Source: Gallionellales bacterium 39-52-133 (GTDB lineage Bacteria > Pseudomonadota > Gammaproteobacteria > Burkholderiales > Gallionellaceae). From it: a DNA stretch of 64,000 bases. The stretch covers positions 1 through 64,000 of the forward strand of contig NCJL01000007.1 in assembly GCA_002278935.1 (NCBI GenBank), written 5' to 3'. The position numbers and the translations under genes are program-made. A model generated the notes under the pieces. The model saw only the letters and a program-made list of their open reading frames with translations, was not told where the DNA came from and did not search any database. Shown piece by piece: positions 1 through 6,617 of this stretch; position 1 is the first letter of the stretch, and each line of letters begins with the position of its first letter.

Positions 1-131
1 GTGTGGTTGGGTCGCACTACCCACACTATCAGACTTACTCGTCATGTCCGCTCAAATTCTAAACGGTGGTGCACTTGGAATTAGAATCCACCATTGATTG
101 CCGGTGTTTTACTACTCTCGCAACCGGAAAA

Positions 132-713
132 TCACGCGAAATTCCTTGCCGCAAAATCCCAGTTCGCCAAATGATTGATGAAGTTCTCGACGAACTGGGC
201 GCGCAGGTTGCGGTAGTCGATGTAATAGGCATGTTCCCATACGTCCACGCACAGCAGCGCTTTGTCGCCCGTGGTGAGCGGCGTACCGGCCGCGCCCATG
301 TTGACGATATCCACGGAGCCATCGGCCTTCTTCACCAGCCAGGTCCAGCCGGAACCGAAGTTGCCCACGGCGGAGGTCACGAACGCCTTCTTGAACTCGT
401 CGTGGCTGCCCCACTTCTTGTTGATGGCAGCGGCCAGCTCCCCGGTTGGGGCTGCACCGCCTTTCGGCTTCATGCAGTTCCAGAAAAAAGTGTGGTTCGA
501 CACTTGCGCGGCGTTGTTGTAAATGCCACCGGAAGATTTCCTGATGATATCTTCCAGCACAGCGCTCTCGAATTCAGTGCCCTTGATCAGCTTGTTAAGA
601 TTGGTCACGTAGGCCTGATGATGCTTGCCATAGTGGTACTCGAATGTTTCCCTGGATATGTGGGGTTGTAGCGCATCCAGCGCATAAGGCAGTGCGGGCA
701 GAGTATGTTCCAT
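132..713 (-). CDS. sodB: Superoxide dismutase [Fe]
   Basis: Converts superoxide to oxygen and hydrogen peroxide in the cytoplasm. The 193-residue product has the Fe/Mn-SOD fold signatures in order: HYGKHHQAYV near residue 27 (first metal His), NHTFFW near 74 (second His), GSGWTWLV, and DVWEHAYYIDYRN near 158 with the Asp and His ligands. The order and length fit the Fe type of E. coli SodB, although Fe versus Mn use cannot be proven from sequence. I chose the ATG at 713 because AAGGA lies just upstream and homologs begin with this short N-terminus; an in-frame extension to 773 has no such support. It appears monocistronic, and the next gene upstream is a decayed one. Confidence 0.96.
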   Translation of the reverse strand: MEHTLPALPYALDALQPHISRETFEYHYGKHHQAYVTNLNKLIKGTEFESAVLEDIIRKSSGGIYNNAAQVSNHTFFWNCMKPKGGAAPTGELAAAINKKWGSHDEFKKAFVTSAVGNFGSGWTWLVKKADGSVDIVNMGAAGTPLTTGDKALLCVDVWEHAYYIDYRNLRAQFVENFINHLANWDFAARNFA

Positions 714-818
714 TATTTTTCCTTGATAAAAATTCCAGTGTGTCGTGAATTTCAGCAAAATTTGTGACTGCAAATTTAATCACTATTGGCATTTTCCCTT
801 GCACACAAAATGTTGTAT

Positions 819-832
819 GTACGCTGGCGTAC
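819..832. promoter_or_regulatory. Small inverted repeat upstream of sodB
   Basis: GTACGC and GCGTAC form a perfect 6-bp inverted repeat separated by TG, about 106 bases upstream of the sodB start codon. It could be an operator or a chance palindrome. No promoter elements could be placed around it with confidence. Confidence 0.2.
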
Positions 833-854
833 GTAATGCGGAAATGCGTGCATC

Positions 855-1123
855 GCTAGCCAACTGCAGGCCAACATAATCAAAACAGTGTCGGCGGCCA
901 TGAAGCAAACCAACCTCAAATACATACCAAGGGAGTGGATGCTGGTATAACCCTATCGCAACGCCACAGACAGCGGCGATTTCACTCTCGTGCATAAGCT
1001 GCAAGATGTGTTGGAAGCCCCCTACAGTGAGCAGTCCGATGCAGTGGCAGCGCTGTATTACAAAAAGAAGGTGAACAGTTCTTCAACTTCGGCGGCACAT
1101 CACACTGCAGTTGCTCGTCGTAG
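855..1123 (+). pseudogene. selO: Decayed C-terminus of SelO/YdiU (UPF0061) protein AMPylase
   Basis: Only the tail of a SelO (YdiU, UPF0061) gene is left. From 900 the frame reads KYIPREWMLV, then an in-frame TAA at 948-950, then continues in the same frame as GDFTLVHKLQDVLEAPYSEQ up to a run of lysine codons near 1065. A -1 shift there restores GEQFFNFGG and ends HCSCSS with a stop at 1121-1123. The closing Ser-Cys-Ser-Ser and the PYSEQ segment match the end of SelO proteins as I remember them. The rest of the gene, about 400 residues, is absent upstream. It fills most of the gap between sodB and the toxin-antitoxin pair and marks a past deletion or rearrangement. Confidence 0.72.
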
Positions 1124-1157
1124 CTTGCTTTCTTAAATCAGACCCGCAATAAACATC

Positions 1158-1204
1158 TTGATTTAATGTAATCGTTCGATTACATTGTCATTTACATTGT
1201 CATT
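1158..1204 (+). promoter_or_regulatory. Toxin-antitoxin operator/promoter region
   Basis: TGTAATCG and CGATTACA form 8-bp arms around a 2-bp centre at 1167-1184. They are followed by two exact tandem copies of the 12-mer TACATTGTCATT (1181-1192 and 1193-1204) that run straight into the ATG at 1205. A possible -35 TTGATT (1158-1163) and -10 TACATT (1181-1186) are 17 bp apart. Such palindromes are the usual targets of the antitoxin of type II modules. No Shine-Dalgarno sequence is visible before the toxin start. Confidence 0.55.
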
Positions 1205-1498
1205 ATGTATTCGATAAGACCGCTTCCTGAATTTACTGAATGGCTTGATGATCTGTCTGATGGGGCGGTGCGCGGTATTATTGCAGCACGCATAAAACGC
1301 CTGTCTTTGGGCTTAATGGGCGATGTTGAACCAGTTGGAGAGGGCATATCGGAATTACGCATTCACTATGGCGCTGGCTGGCGCATATATTTTGTTCAAC
1401 ACGAAAAAACAATAATAGTTTTACTGGCTGGCGGCTCTAAACGCACACAGAAAACTGACATAAAGAGAGCCAAAGCGCTGGCTATAAAGTTGGATTGA
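1205..1498 (+). CDS. HigB/RelE-superfamily toxin (phage Gp49-like)
   Basis: A 97-residue small toxin of the RelE/ParE superfamily in the HigB-like 'addiction module killer' family, which usually act as ribosome-dependent or free mRNA endonucleases. The features are typical: an N-terminal F-x-x-WLDDL segment, a central basic KRLSLG helix, the ELRIHYGAGWRIYFV strand pair that is the family hallmark, and LLAGGSKRTQ followed by a Lys-rich last helix. It is followed at once by its antitoxin gene, toxin first as in higBA. Translation starts at the ATG directly after the tandem 12-mers and lacks a clear ribosome binding site. The gene lies next to integron-like cassettes but in the opposite orientation to them. 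Confidence 0.88.
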   Translation: MYSIRPLPEFTEWLDDLSDGAVRGIIAARIKRLSLGLMGDVEPVGEGISELRIHYGAGWRIYFVQHEKTIIVLLAGGSKRTQKTDIKRAKALAIKLD

Positions 1499-1514
1499 GA
1501 TGAAGGAGAAAAAC

Positions 1515-1826
1515 ATGAAACGTATCAAAGTTGCTGACTTACCTGAGTTTGATGCAGCCCCCTATCTTGATAGTGATGAGGCAATTGCAGCTTATCTGAC
1601 CAGTATTCTTGAAGCAAACGATCCAGCTTTGCTTGCTGCAGCGCTGGGCGACATTGCCCGCGCTCGCGGTATGGGTGAAATTGCAAAGGCATCTGGCCTC
1701 ACCCGTGAGGCCTTATACAAAGCACTACGGCCTGATGCGCAACCGCGCTTTGATACCATAAGCCGTGTTTGTGCTGCCCTGGGAGTTCGCCTGGTAGCAC
1801 AGCCTGTTCATGAGACAGCATGCTAA
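1515..1826 (+). CDS. HigA-family HTH antitoxin
   Basis: A 103-residue antitoxin of the family usually found behind Gp49-like toxins. The N-terminal part is acidic and helical (DLPEFDAAPYLDSDEAIAAYL). A lambda-repressor-type helix-turn-helix follows in the C-terminal half (MGEIAKASGLTREALYKAL), which would bind the palindromes before the toxin gene. I preferred the ATG at 1515 over the one at 1500 because AAGGAG sits just before it; the earlier ATG overlaps the end of the toxin gene and would add five residues. The stop codon lies in TGCTAAC, a sequence resembling the core of attC ends on the other strand. Confidence 0.87.
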   Translation: MKRIKVADLPEFDAAPYLDSDEAIAAYLTSILEANDPALLAAALGDIARARGMGEIAKASGLTREALYKALRPDAQPRFDTISRVCAALGVRLVAQPVHETAC

Positions 1827-1850
1827 CCCGCCTATTTCACGAGTCCGCAA

Positions 1851-1904
1851 ATCAATCGAGTCTGACCCCATCGATTAATTGAGTCTGCCCCCATCGATTA
1901 ATTA
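1851..1904. repeat. Short tandem GAGTCTGACCCC repeat
   Basis: Two copies of a unit containing GAGTCTG(A/C)CCCC joined by ATCGATTAATT, plus a partial third unit, lie between the antitoxin and the first cassette gene. It splits what looks like the 5' half of an attC site from where its 3' half should be. I have a vague memory of similar GAGTCTGACCCC motifs near small transposons, but no transposase is present here. Confidence 0.45.
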
Positions 1905-1906
1905 CG

Positions 1907-1925
1907 CCCGAACGACATGTTAGAT
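1907..1925 (-). other. Half attC site (R''/L'' only)
   Basis: On the minus strand ATCTAAC (1919-1925), a 5-nt spacer and GTTCGGG (1907-1913) have the layout of the R'' and L'' boxes of an integron attC. The stop codon TAA of the upstream gene lies inside the R'' box, as is common in gene cassettes. No matching L' box follows; the sequence changes into the GAGTCTGACCCC repeat immediately after. A GTTAGCA at 1821-1827 could be the orphan R' box. Confidence 0.45.
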
Positions 1926-2498
1926 CTGGGTATGCAGATACATATGTAAACGCCCTGTTATTTTGAAAACTATATTTATTGCTCTTTGCATTTCTTCAGC
2001 GATGGAGAGAATTTCTGCTGCAGTGACAAATTCTATTGTCTGGTGAGTACTCCTGCCCTTTGCTCGTTTCTTAAAGCGAAGCACCGTTCCAGGCGGGCCG
2101 CACATCTGGGATGATGTGAGCCAGTTTGAATGAATTAAACCGTTTCTCTTTGCTTCTGCTAAGGTGGCAATTTTTAACCCGTCTCTGAGCTCATTGAGTT
2201 CTTCGAGAAACTCCTCAGATTTGCTTTCTTCAAATTTTGAACCAGGCGGGATGAAGTGTGTGACAGGGTGTGTTTCCACGAAATTAGATAAAAGCTTTAG
2301 GCGAGTCGCAAAAGACAGTTCGATTATAACTGTATGCGTAAAACCTAGCGCCAGCCCTATGTCTTTCGGTTGCATGAATTGTGCAAGAGCAATGGTAATT
2401 GCTTGCTCAAGTTCCTGAAACTGAACGACCATCCTCCCCAGCGCAATGTAGTGTTCATCTGTGAACTTGAGAGGCTCAACGGTTTCGGAGGTAGGCAT
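1920..2498 (-). CDS. Hypothetical cassette-borne protein
   Basis: A 192-residue soluble protein I do not recognise. It has no signal peptide or membrane segment. It is mainly helical, with a central acidic stretch (KFEESKSEEFLEELNELRD, near residue 90) and a short basic patch KKRAKGR near 145. Its placement is informative: the ATG lies seven bases after the GTTAGCA end of a well-formed attC and the stop codon lies within an attC-like ATCTAAC, so the gene fills a cassette exactly. No ribosome binding site is visible, which is common for cassette genes. I assign no function. Confidence 0.7.
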   Translation of the reverse strand: MPTSETVEPLKFTDEHYIALGRMVVQFQELEQAITIALAQFMQPKDIGLALGFTHTVIIELSFATRLKLLSNFVETHPVTHFIPPGSKFEESKSEEFLEELNELRDGLKIATLAEAKRNGLIHSNWLTSSQMCGPPGTVLRFKKRAKGRSTHQTIEFVTAAEILSIAEEMQRAINIVFKITGRLHMYLHTQI

Positions 2499-2500
2499 AG

Positions 2501-2565
2501 TGCTAACGTGAAGTTAAGGGGCGACGCGCTTCTGCGCGGCGTCCCTCTTGAACGTAAAGTTAGAA
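2501..2565 (-). other. Integron attC recombination site
   Basis: Read on the minus strand, the boxes appear in the right order: R'' TCTAAC (2559-2564), L'' GTTCAAG (2547-2553), a GC-rich stem around an AGAA loop, L' CTTAAC (2513-2518) and R' GTTAGCA (2501-2507). L' lacks one base relative to the complement of L'', leaving the extrahelical G that integron integrases use to choose the bottom strand. The arms of the central stem match at 10 of 12 positions. Length (65 bp) and layout are textbook attC. Confidence 0.88.
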
Positions 2566-2856
2566 CTAAATGCTAAGGCTGCCATCTTCATTCCAATATT
2601 GCCACACACCAACTTGAATTCCATTTTCATAACTTCCTTGTGCTGCAAGTGTTCCATTGGGATGGTAGTCGTGCCAAATGCCATTTTCTGAACCGTGTTC
2701 ATATATGCCCTCGGATGAAAGTGTGCCGTCTTCGTGATAAGCACGGAATAGGCCATGCCGTATCCATTTACTTCCATCTTCAGATGGATAACGTGAGTAG
2801 CGAAACTTTATATTCCCAGAGGGATATGGAATTTCAGCAATTTCCAAATCAGCCAT
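2566..2856 (-). CDS. YwqK-like MORN-repeat protein (cassette gene)
   Basis: A 96-residue protein made of three to four MORN-variant repeats of the YwqK type, each with the pattern G-x-W-x-x-Y-(H/W)-x-(N/D)-G-(T/S)-L. Examples are HGLFRAYHEDGTLSSEG, NGIWHDYHPNGTLAAQG and VGVWQYWNEDGSLS. Short proteins of this kind are often annotated as antitoxins of the YwqK family or as adaptors; which applies here is unclear, and no YwqJ-like toxin is next to it. The gene is bounded by a GTTAGAA boundary upstream (2861-2867) and an attC downstream, so it is very likely a mobile gene cassette. Confidence 0.82.
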   Translation of the reverse strand: MADLEIAEIPYPSGNIKFRYSRYPSEDGSKWIRHGLFRAYHEDGTLSSEGIYEHGSENGIWHDYHPNGTLAAQGSYENGIQVGVWQYWNEDGSLSI

Positions 2857-2861
2857 ATAGT

Positions 2862-2877
2862 TCTAACAGTAGTTAGA
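2862..2877 (-). other. Collapsed attC-like boundary before the first cassette
   Basis: On the minus strand TCTAAC-TACT-GTTAGA forms a 6-bp inverted repeat: an R'' box and an R' box with almost nothing between them. The ATG of the next gene starts six bases later, the same spacing class as in the neighbouring cassette. It may be an attC with its centre deleted. A chance palindrome is possible. Confidence 0.4.
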
Positions 2878-3149
2878 CGGACCCACCGGGCCGTATTATT
2901 AAAAATAATAAAGCGTGCGCATTTTTGTTAACCATTTGATTTGTTTTATGCACGGCAAATTTTCCTGTGCGCATATTAATTAATAGTACAAACGCATTGA
3001 ACCACAACACTTGATATATGGATATAGACAAAGCAAGCCATGTAGTTAGCCTTTTGTTTTATTGGATTGCTGATTAAGTGTTGAGTGTATGCTTTGAAGA
3101 AAATTCACGACCGTCCGCAATGACCGAGAAGTCGCTGTTAAGTGACACC

Positions 3150-4415
3150 TCAACCAAATCGCCGTTGCGCCTCAACCGCAAGCCCTGCACCAATGCTGCC
3201 AAACAAATCGCCCTCTATGCGCCGTGCCTGGGGCAGCAGTGCGGCGATGCGTTCGCGCAGCAGCGGCACGCCGCTGGCACCGCCGGTGAAAAACACGGTA
3301 TCCACTGCCTCGTATTGCACGCCGGCCTTTGCCAGCAAAGCGCTCAGGGTGGCGCCGATTTGCTCTACCAATTCTGTTGATGCCTGTTCGAATTCGATGC
3401 GCGTCAGGGTGTGGCGCAGATCGGGTGCCAGCCTGTCCAGCTGCAGGATGGCGCTATCGCCAGTGGACAGGGCGATTTTGGCTTCTTCTACCTGCATGGC
3501 CAGCCAATGGCCGGCGCGTTCGCGGATCAGCTTGAGCAGGCGGTCCATCGCTTCAGGAGCCTGGGTGTCGAGATACAGCTCCTGCAGATCGGCCCAGGTA
3601 CGGCGTGTGTAGGTTTGGTTGATGGTGTGCCAGGTGGCCAGGTTGATGAAGTAGCTGGTGGGCATTTCCATGCCGCGCTTGAGCTTGCTGCCGTAGCCCA
3701 GCAGGGGCATAACCCCGGCCAGACTCAGTTGCTGGTCGAAGTTGGTGCCGCCGATGTGCACGCCGCCGTTGGCCAGCAGATCATCGCGCCGATCTGCAAC
3801 CCGCGCGCGTTGGGGTGAAAGCCGGATCAGGGAAAAATCCGAGGTGCCGCCGCCGATATCGGCAATCAGCACCAGTTCCTCGCGGTCGATCTGGCGTTCG
3901 TAGTGATAGGCCGCGGCGATGGGCTCATATTGAAAACTCACGTCGCGGAAGCCGCTGGCGCGGGCGATGGATTCCAGAGTTGCTTCGGCCTTGCGATCGG
4001 CAGCGGTGTCATCATCCACAAAAAACACAGGCCGGCCAAAAACGGCCTGATCGAAAGTTCTATCCGCTGCTGTTTCGGCCCGGCGCTTGAGTTCGGCGAT
4101 GAACTGGGCCAGCAATTCCATGTAAGTCAGCGAGCGGCCTTGCACCTCGGTTCGGCCTTCCATCAGGCTGCTGCCCAAGAGGCTTTTCAGGGCGCGCATC
4201 AACCGGCCTTCGTAGCCTTCCAGATATTCGTTGAGGCCGGCCCTGCCGACGCTTACGCTATTTTCCTCGGCATTGAAAAAGATCACGGAGGGCAAGGTGA
4301 GCTTGCCGTCTTCCAGCGCGAGCAAGGTTGGCTGACCGGGACGCAGCCAGCCGGCTGTGGAGTTGGAGGTACCAAAATCTATGCCGCAGGCGCGGGCGGG
4401 AGGTTCAACAGACAT
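3150..4415 (-). CDS. YegD-like Hsp70-family protein
   Basis: A 421-residue actin/Hsp70-fold ATPase related to E. coli YegD. The phosphate-1 loop is CGIDFGTSNST near the N-terminus, phosphate-2 is IADIGGGTSDFSL near residue 200, and the adenosine motif FFTGGASGVPLL is near 390. It ends soon after, so the DnaK-type peptide-binding domain is missing, as in YegD. The family is thought to act as a chaperone, but its substrates are unknown. I chose the ATG at 4415 because the conserved fold starts ten residues later; the frame is open to 4511 without family-like sequence. It is not in an operon with its neighbours. A copy of the dispersed AT-rich repeat lies about 160 bp upstream. Confidence 0.88.
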   Translation of the reverse strand: MSVEPPARACGIDFGTSNSTAGWLRPGQPTLLALEDGKLTLPSVIFFNAEENSVSVGRAGLNEYLEGYEGRLMRALKSLLGSSLMEGRTEVQGRSLTYMELLAQFIAELKRRAETAADRTFDQAVFGRPVFFVDDDTAADRKAEATLESIARASGFRDVSFQYEPIAAAYHYERQIDREELVLIADIGGGTSDFSLIRLSPQRARVADRRDDLLANGGVHIGGTNFDQQLSLAGVMPLLGYGSKLKRGMEMPTSYFINLATWHTINQTYTRRTWADLQELYLDTQAPEAMDRLLKLIRERAGHWLAMQVEEAKIALSTGDSAILQLDRLAPDLRHTLTRIEFEQASTELVEQIGATLSALLAKAGVQYEAVDTVFFTGGASGVPLLRERIAALLPQARRIEGDLFGSIGAGLAVEAQRRFG

Positions 4416-4570
4416 GGGCGTGAGATGACCTAAAACCGGAGTGATGAAAATGGGATGCGATGCTGCGGTCACGAGCGTCCATTCTGGATTGAAGCTGCAT
4501 GCGGTCTTCAATCAGCTCCTGTTTGCGGGTTTGCACTGCCACCATGTCCGAACGAACCTATGCCACAATT

Positions 4571-4598
4571 ATAATATTCAATAAAATCAATATGTTAC
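4571..4598 (-). repeat. Dispersed AT-rich repeat, copy 1
   Basis: On the minus strand it reads ATTGATTTTATTGAATATT. It matches the core TTGATTATATTGAATATT found at seven other intergenic places in the window. The core has two similar 9-bp direct half-repeats (TTGATTATA, TTGAATATT). Confidence 0.55.
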
Positions 4599-4636
4599 AC
4601 ATGAATGCCTGAATTCATGGAATGCATCTCGCAGGG

Positions 4637-4743
4637 CAATACTGTTCGTTTAAGAAAAATTCCGTTCGCCCTGAGCTTGTCGAAGGGCTCTTGGTGAATA
4701 GCAGGTGGTTCGACAAGCTCACCACGAACGGTTAACAGTGTTG
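4637..4743. mobile_element. 107-bp MITE with 10-bp target-site duplications
   Basis: Terminal inverted repeats CAATACTGTT (4637-4646) and AACAGTGTTG (4734-4743) match at 9 of 10 positions. They are flanked exactly by direct repeats TCTCGCAGGG (4627-4636 and 4744-4753). Inside lies a long imperfect hairpin, CCGTTCG...GAGCTTGTCGAA against TTCGACAAGCTC...CGAACGG (4662-4731). The GAGCTTGTCGAA palindromic element is widespread in proteobacterial intergenic DNA. No coding capacity, so it would need a transposase supplied from elsewhere. It fills the gap between the YegD-like gene and the Ala/Lys-rich gene. Confidence 0.7.
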
Positions 4744-4784
4744 TCTCGCAGGGTGCCTTGCGCACCCTTCCGACAACCCAAAAA

Positions 4785-6215
4785 CTACTCTGCAGGAAAT
4801 GGCCAGACCGGCTCGGGCGGAGCTGATGCGGCTTTTTTGGCTTCTACTTCTGCCTTTTTAATGGCTGCCGCTGCTTTTCTTGCGGCTGCGGCTTCCTGGG
4901 CAATGGCCTTGGCCTGAGCTGCCGCCAGCTTTCTTGCTTCAGCTTCCGCTTTTTTCGCCGCCGCCAGTTCCTGTGCAGCCAGTTTCGCCTGTTCCGCTGC
5001 TGCCTTGCGGGCTGCAGCAGCTTCCTGCGCTTTCAGCCTGGCTTCGTCGGCCGCTGCTTTTCTGGCTGCCGCCGCTTCCTGGGCTGCGATTTTTCTGGCT
5101 TCGGCTTCTGCTTTTTTAACAATCGCTTCTTCCTGGGCTTTGCGTTTTGCTTCTTCTGCTGCGGCTTTCTTCGATGCCGCGGCTTCCTGCGCAGCAAGCT
5201 TGCGTGCTTCAGCTTCTGCCTTCTTCGCGGCAGCTTCTTGCTGTGCTTTCAGTTTTGCCTGCTCAGCGGCCACTTTTTTTGCAGCGGCGGCTTCTTGCGC
5301 GGCAATTTTCCTTGCTTCGGCTTCAGCTTTTCTGGCCGCAGCTTCAGCAAGGGCTCTTGCCTTGGCTTGCTCGGCAGCCATTTTTTTTGCGGCGGCCGCT
5401 TCCTGTGCGGCGATTTTCCTTGCTTCAGCTTCTGCCTTTTTGGCGGCAGCTGCTTCCTGTGCAACTAATTTTGCCTGTTCTGCCGATGCTTTTCTGGCTG
5501 CAGCAGCCTCTTGTGCTGCAAGCTTTTTCGCTGCGGCTGCCGCCTGTTTTTCAGCTGCCAATTTCTGCGCTTGCAGTTTGGCCTGCTCGGCTGCGGCCTT
5601 TTTTGCAGCCGCCATTTCCAGCGCTTTCGCCTTCGCCTGTTCGGCGGCTATTTTTTTAGCCGCTGCCGCTTCCTGAGCGGCAATTTTCTTTTCCTCAGCC
5701 TCGATTTTTTTTGCAGCTGCCAGTGCCTGCGCCCTTGCTTTGGCCTGCTCTGCGGCTATTTTTTTTGCCGCGGCAGCTTCCTGCGCTGCGATTTTTTTGG
5801 CTTCAGCTGCGCGCTTCTTTGCCGCCGCTGTTTCCTGGGCTCGCAATTTCGCCTGTTCTGCTGCCGCCTTTTTCGCTTCAGCGGCTTGCTGGGCGGCTAT
5901 TTTTTTGGCTATTTCCGCCGCTTCGGTTTCGGCTCTGTATTTATCACCTGCCGCCTGTGCATCATGCATTTCCTGCTCGGCAACGGCTTTCTTTTCGAGC
6001 GCGGCTTCCTGTGCAATTTTTGCGCGATTTGCGGCTTCTTCTTTCAGCATTGCATTCTTCTGTTTGGCTTCCAGTTCTTTTTTCGCCAAAACAACCGCCT
6101 GATTGGCGGCAGCCAGCGTTTTGTTAACAAGGACTAAATTCTTGGCTGCAGCAATGGCATTTTTGACAGCGCGAACTTCTTTGGCCGTTAATTTTATTTT
6201 CTGAACCTTTGACAC
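4785..6215 (-). CDS. Ala/Lys/Glu-rich protein of 18-residue repeats
   Basis: A 476-residue protein dominated by Ala, Lys, Glu and Gln, with no signal peptide or membrane segment. From residue 115 to 420 it consists of 17 consecutive units of exactly 18 residues, each starting KK or RK (for example KKIAAEQAKARAQALAAA), followed by one 25-residue unit. The N-terminus (1-114) is a less regular basic helix and the C-terminus ends PPEPVWPFPAE. Eighteen residues are five alpha-helical turns, so a long straight helix with a lysine stripe is predicted. It resembles the TolA stalk or histone H1-like tails in composition only, without the TolA membrane anchor or C-terminal domain. A role in DNA binding or as a structural rod is possible but unproven. 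Antisense frames are open only because of the skewed composition. Confidence 0.85.
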   Translation of the reverse strand: MSKVQKIKLTAKEVRAVKNAIAAAKNLVLVNKTLAAANQAVVLAKKELEAKQKNAMLKEEAANRAKIAQEAALEKKAVAEQEMHDAQAAGDKYRAETEAAEIAKKIAAQQAAEAKKAAAEQAKLRAQETAAAKKRAAEAKKIAAQEAAAAKKIAAEQAKARAQALAAAKKIEAEEKKIAAQEAAAAKKIAAEQAKAKALEMAAAKKAAAEQAKLQAQKLAAEKQAAAAAKKLAAQEAAAARKASAEQAKLVAQEAAAAKKAEAEARKIAAQEAAAAKKMAAEQAKARALAEAAARKAEAEARKIAAQEAAAAKKVAAEQAKLKAQQEAAAKKAEAEARKLAAQEAAASKKAAAEEAKRKAQEEAIVKKAEAEARKIAAQEAAAARKAAADEARLKAQEAAAARKAAAEQAKLAAQELAAAKKAEAEARKLAAAQAKAIAQEAAAARKAAAAIKKAEVEAKKAASAPPEPVWPFPAE

Positions 6216-6246
6216 TTAATTCTCCTCAATTAACAATTTATTCTGC

Positions 6247-6537
6247 TCAGGAACATTCCAGCATAGGGTAGTTGAATTTGGCCTGCCTGAGTTTTCCCGC
6301 GCGCAACTGACCGGCAGCTTTAAGGGCAGCAGACAGCAAAATGACGTTGCTCTGTGACTGGCGGAACTCAACCCCGCCAGCCTTTCCATGGCCAGTATTA
6401 TTTTTCAAATTTTCATGCGGGCGGAACAATGATGGCAATGCGACAATTTTAGCAGGCTTGTGCAATTGCTTACAGGAGGAACAATCACAGTCGGCATCTG
6501 CATGCTCAATTGTATTGGGTCCGTGGGTAACAAACAT
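6247..6537 (-). CDS. Possible small hypothetical protein
   Basis: A 96-residue frame lies in the 400-bp space between the LexA-like gene and the Ala/Lys-rich gene. It contains a Cys-rich CDCSSCKQL segment near residue 17 and no recognisable domain. The ribosome binding site is weak (AGGATAAAG too far upstream). It may be real or chance. Apart from it and a GCTCCATTTGGAGC hairpin at 6600-6613, I see nothing else in this stretch. Confidence 0.25.
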   Translation of the reverse strand: MFVTHGPNTIEHADADCDCSSCKQLHKPAKIVALPSLFRPHENLKNNTGHGKAGGVEFRQSQSNVILLSAALKAAGQLRAGKLRQAKFNYPMLECS

Positions 6538-6617
6538 GTTGAGGGCTTTATCCTGAAAAAATCAATCCGCAAAGAAATACAGCACAGGGGGTGAGATCCG
6601 CTCCAAATGGAGCGTAA

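Noticed and set aside
112..671. Alternative frames overlapping sodB on both strands
   Set aside because: The SodB frame carries all metal ligands; the others show no domain and are shadows.
5005..5676. Long antisense frames over the Ala/Lys-rich gene
   Set aside because: They arise from the repetitive GC-skewed codons of the 18-residue repeats and translate to Ala/Ser/Phe or Leu/Pro strings.
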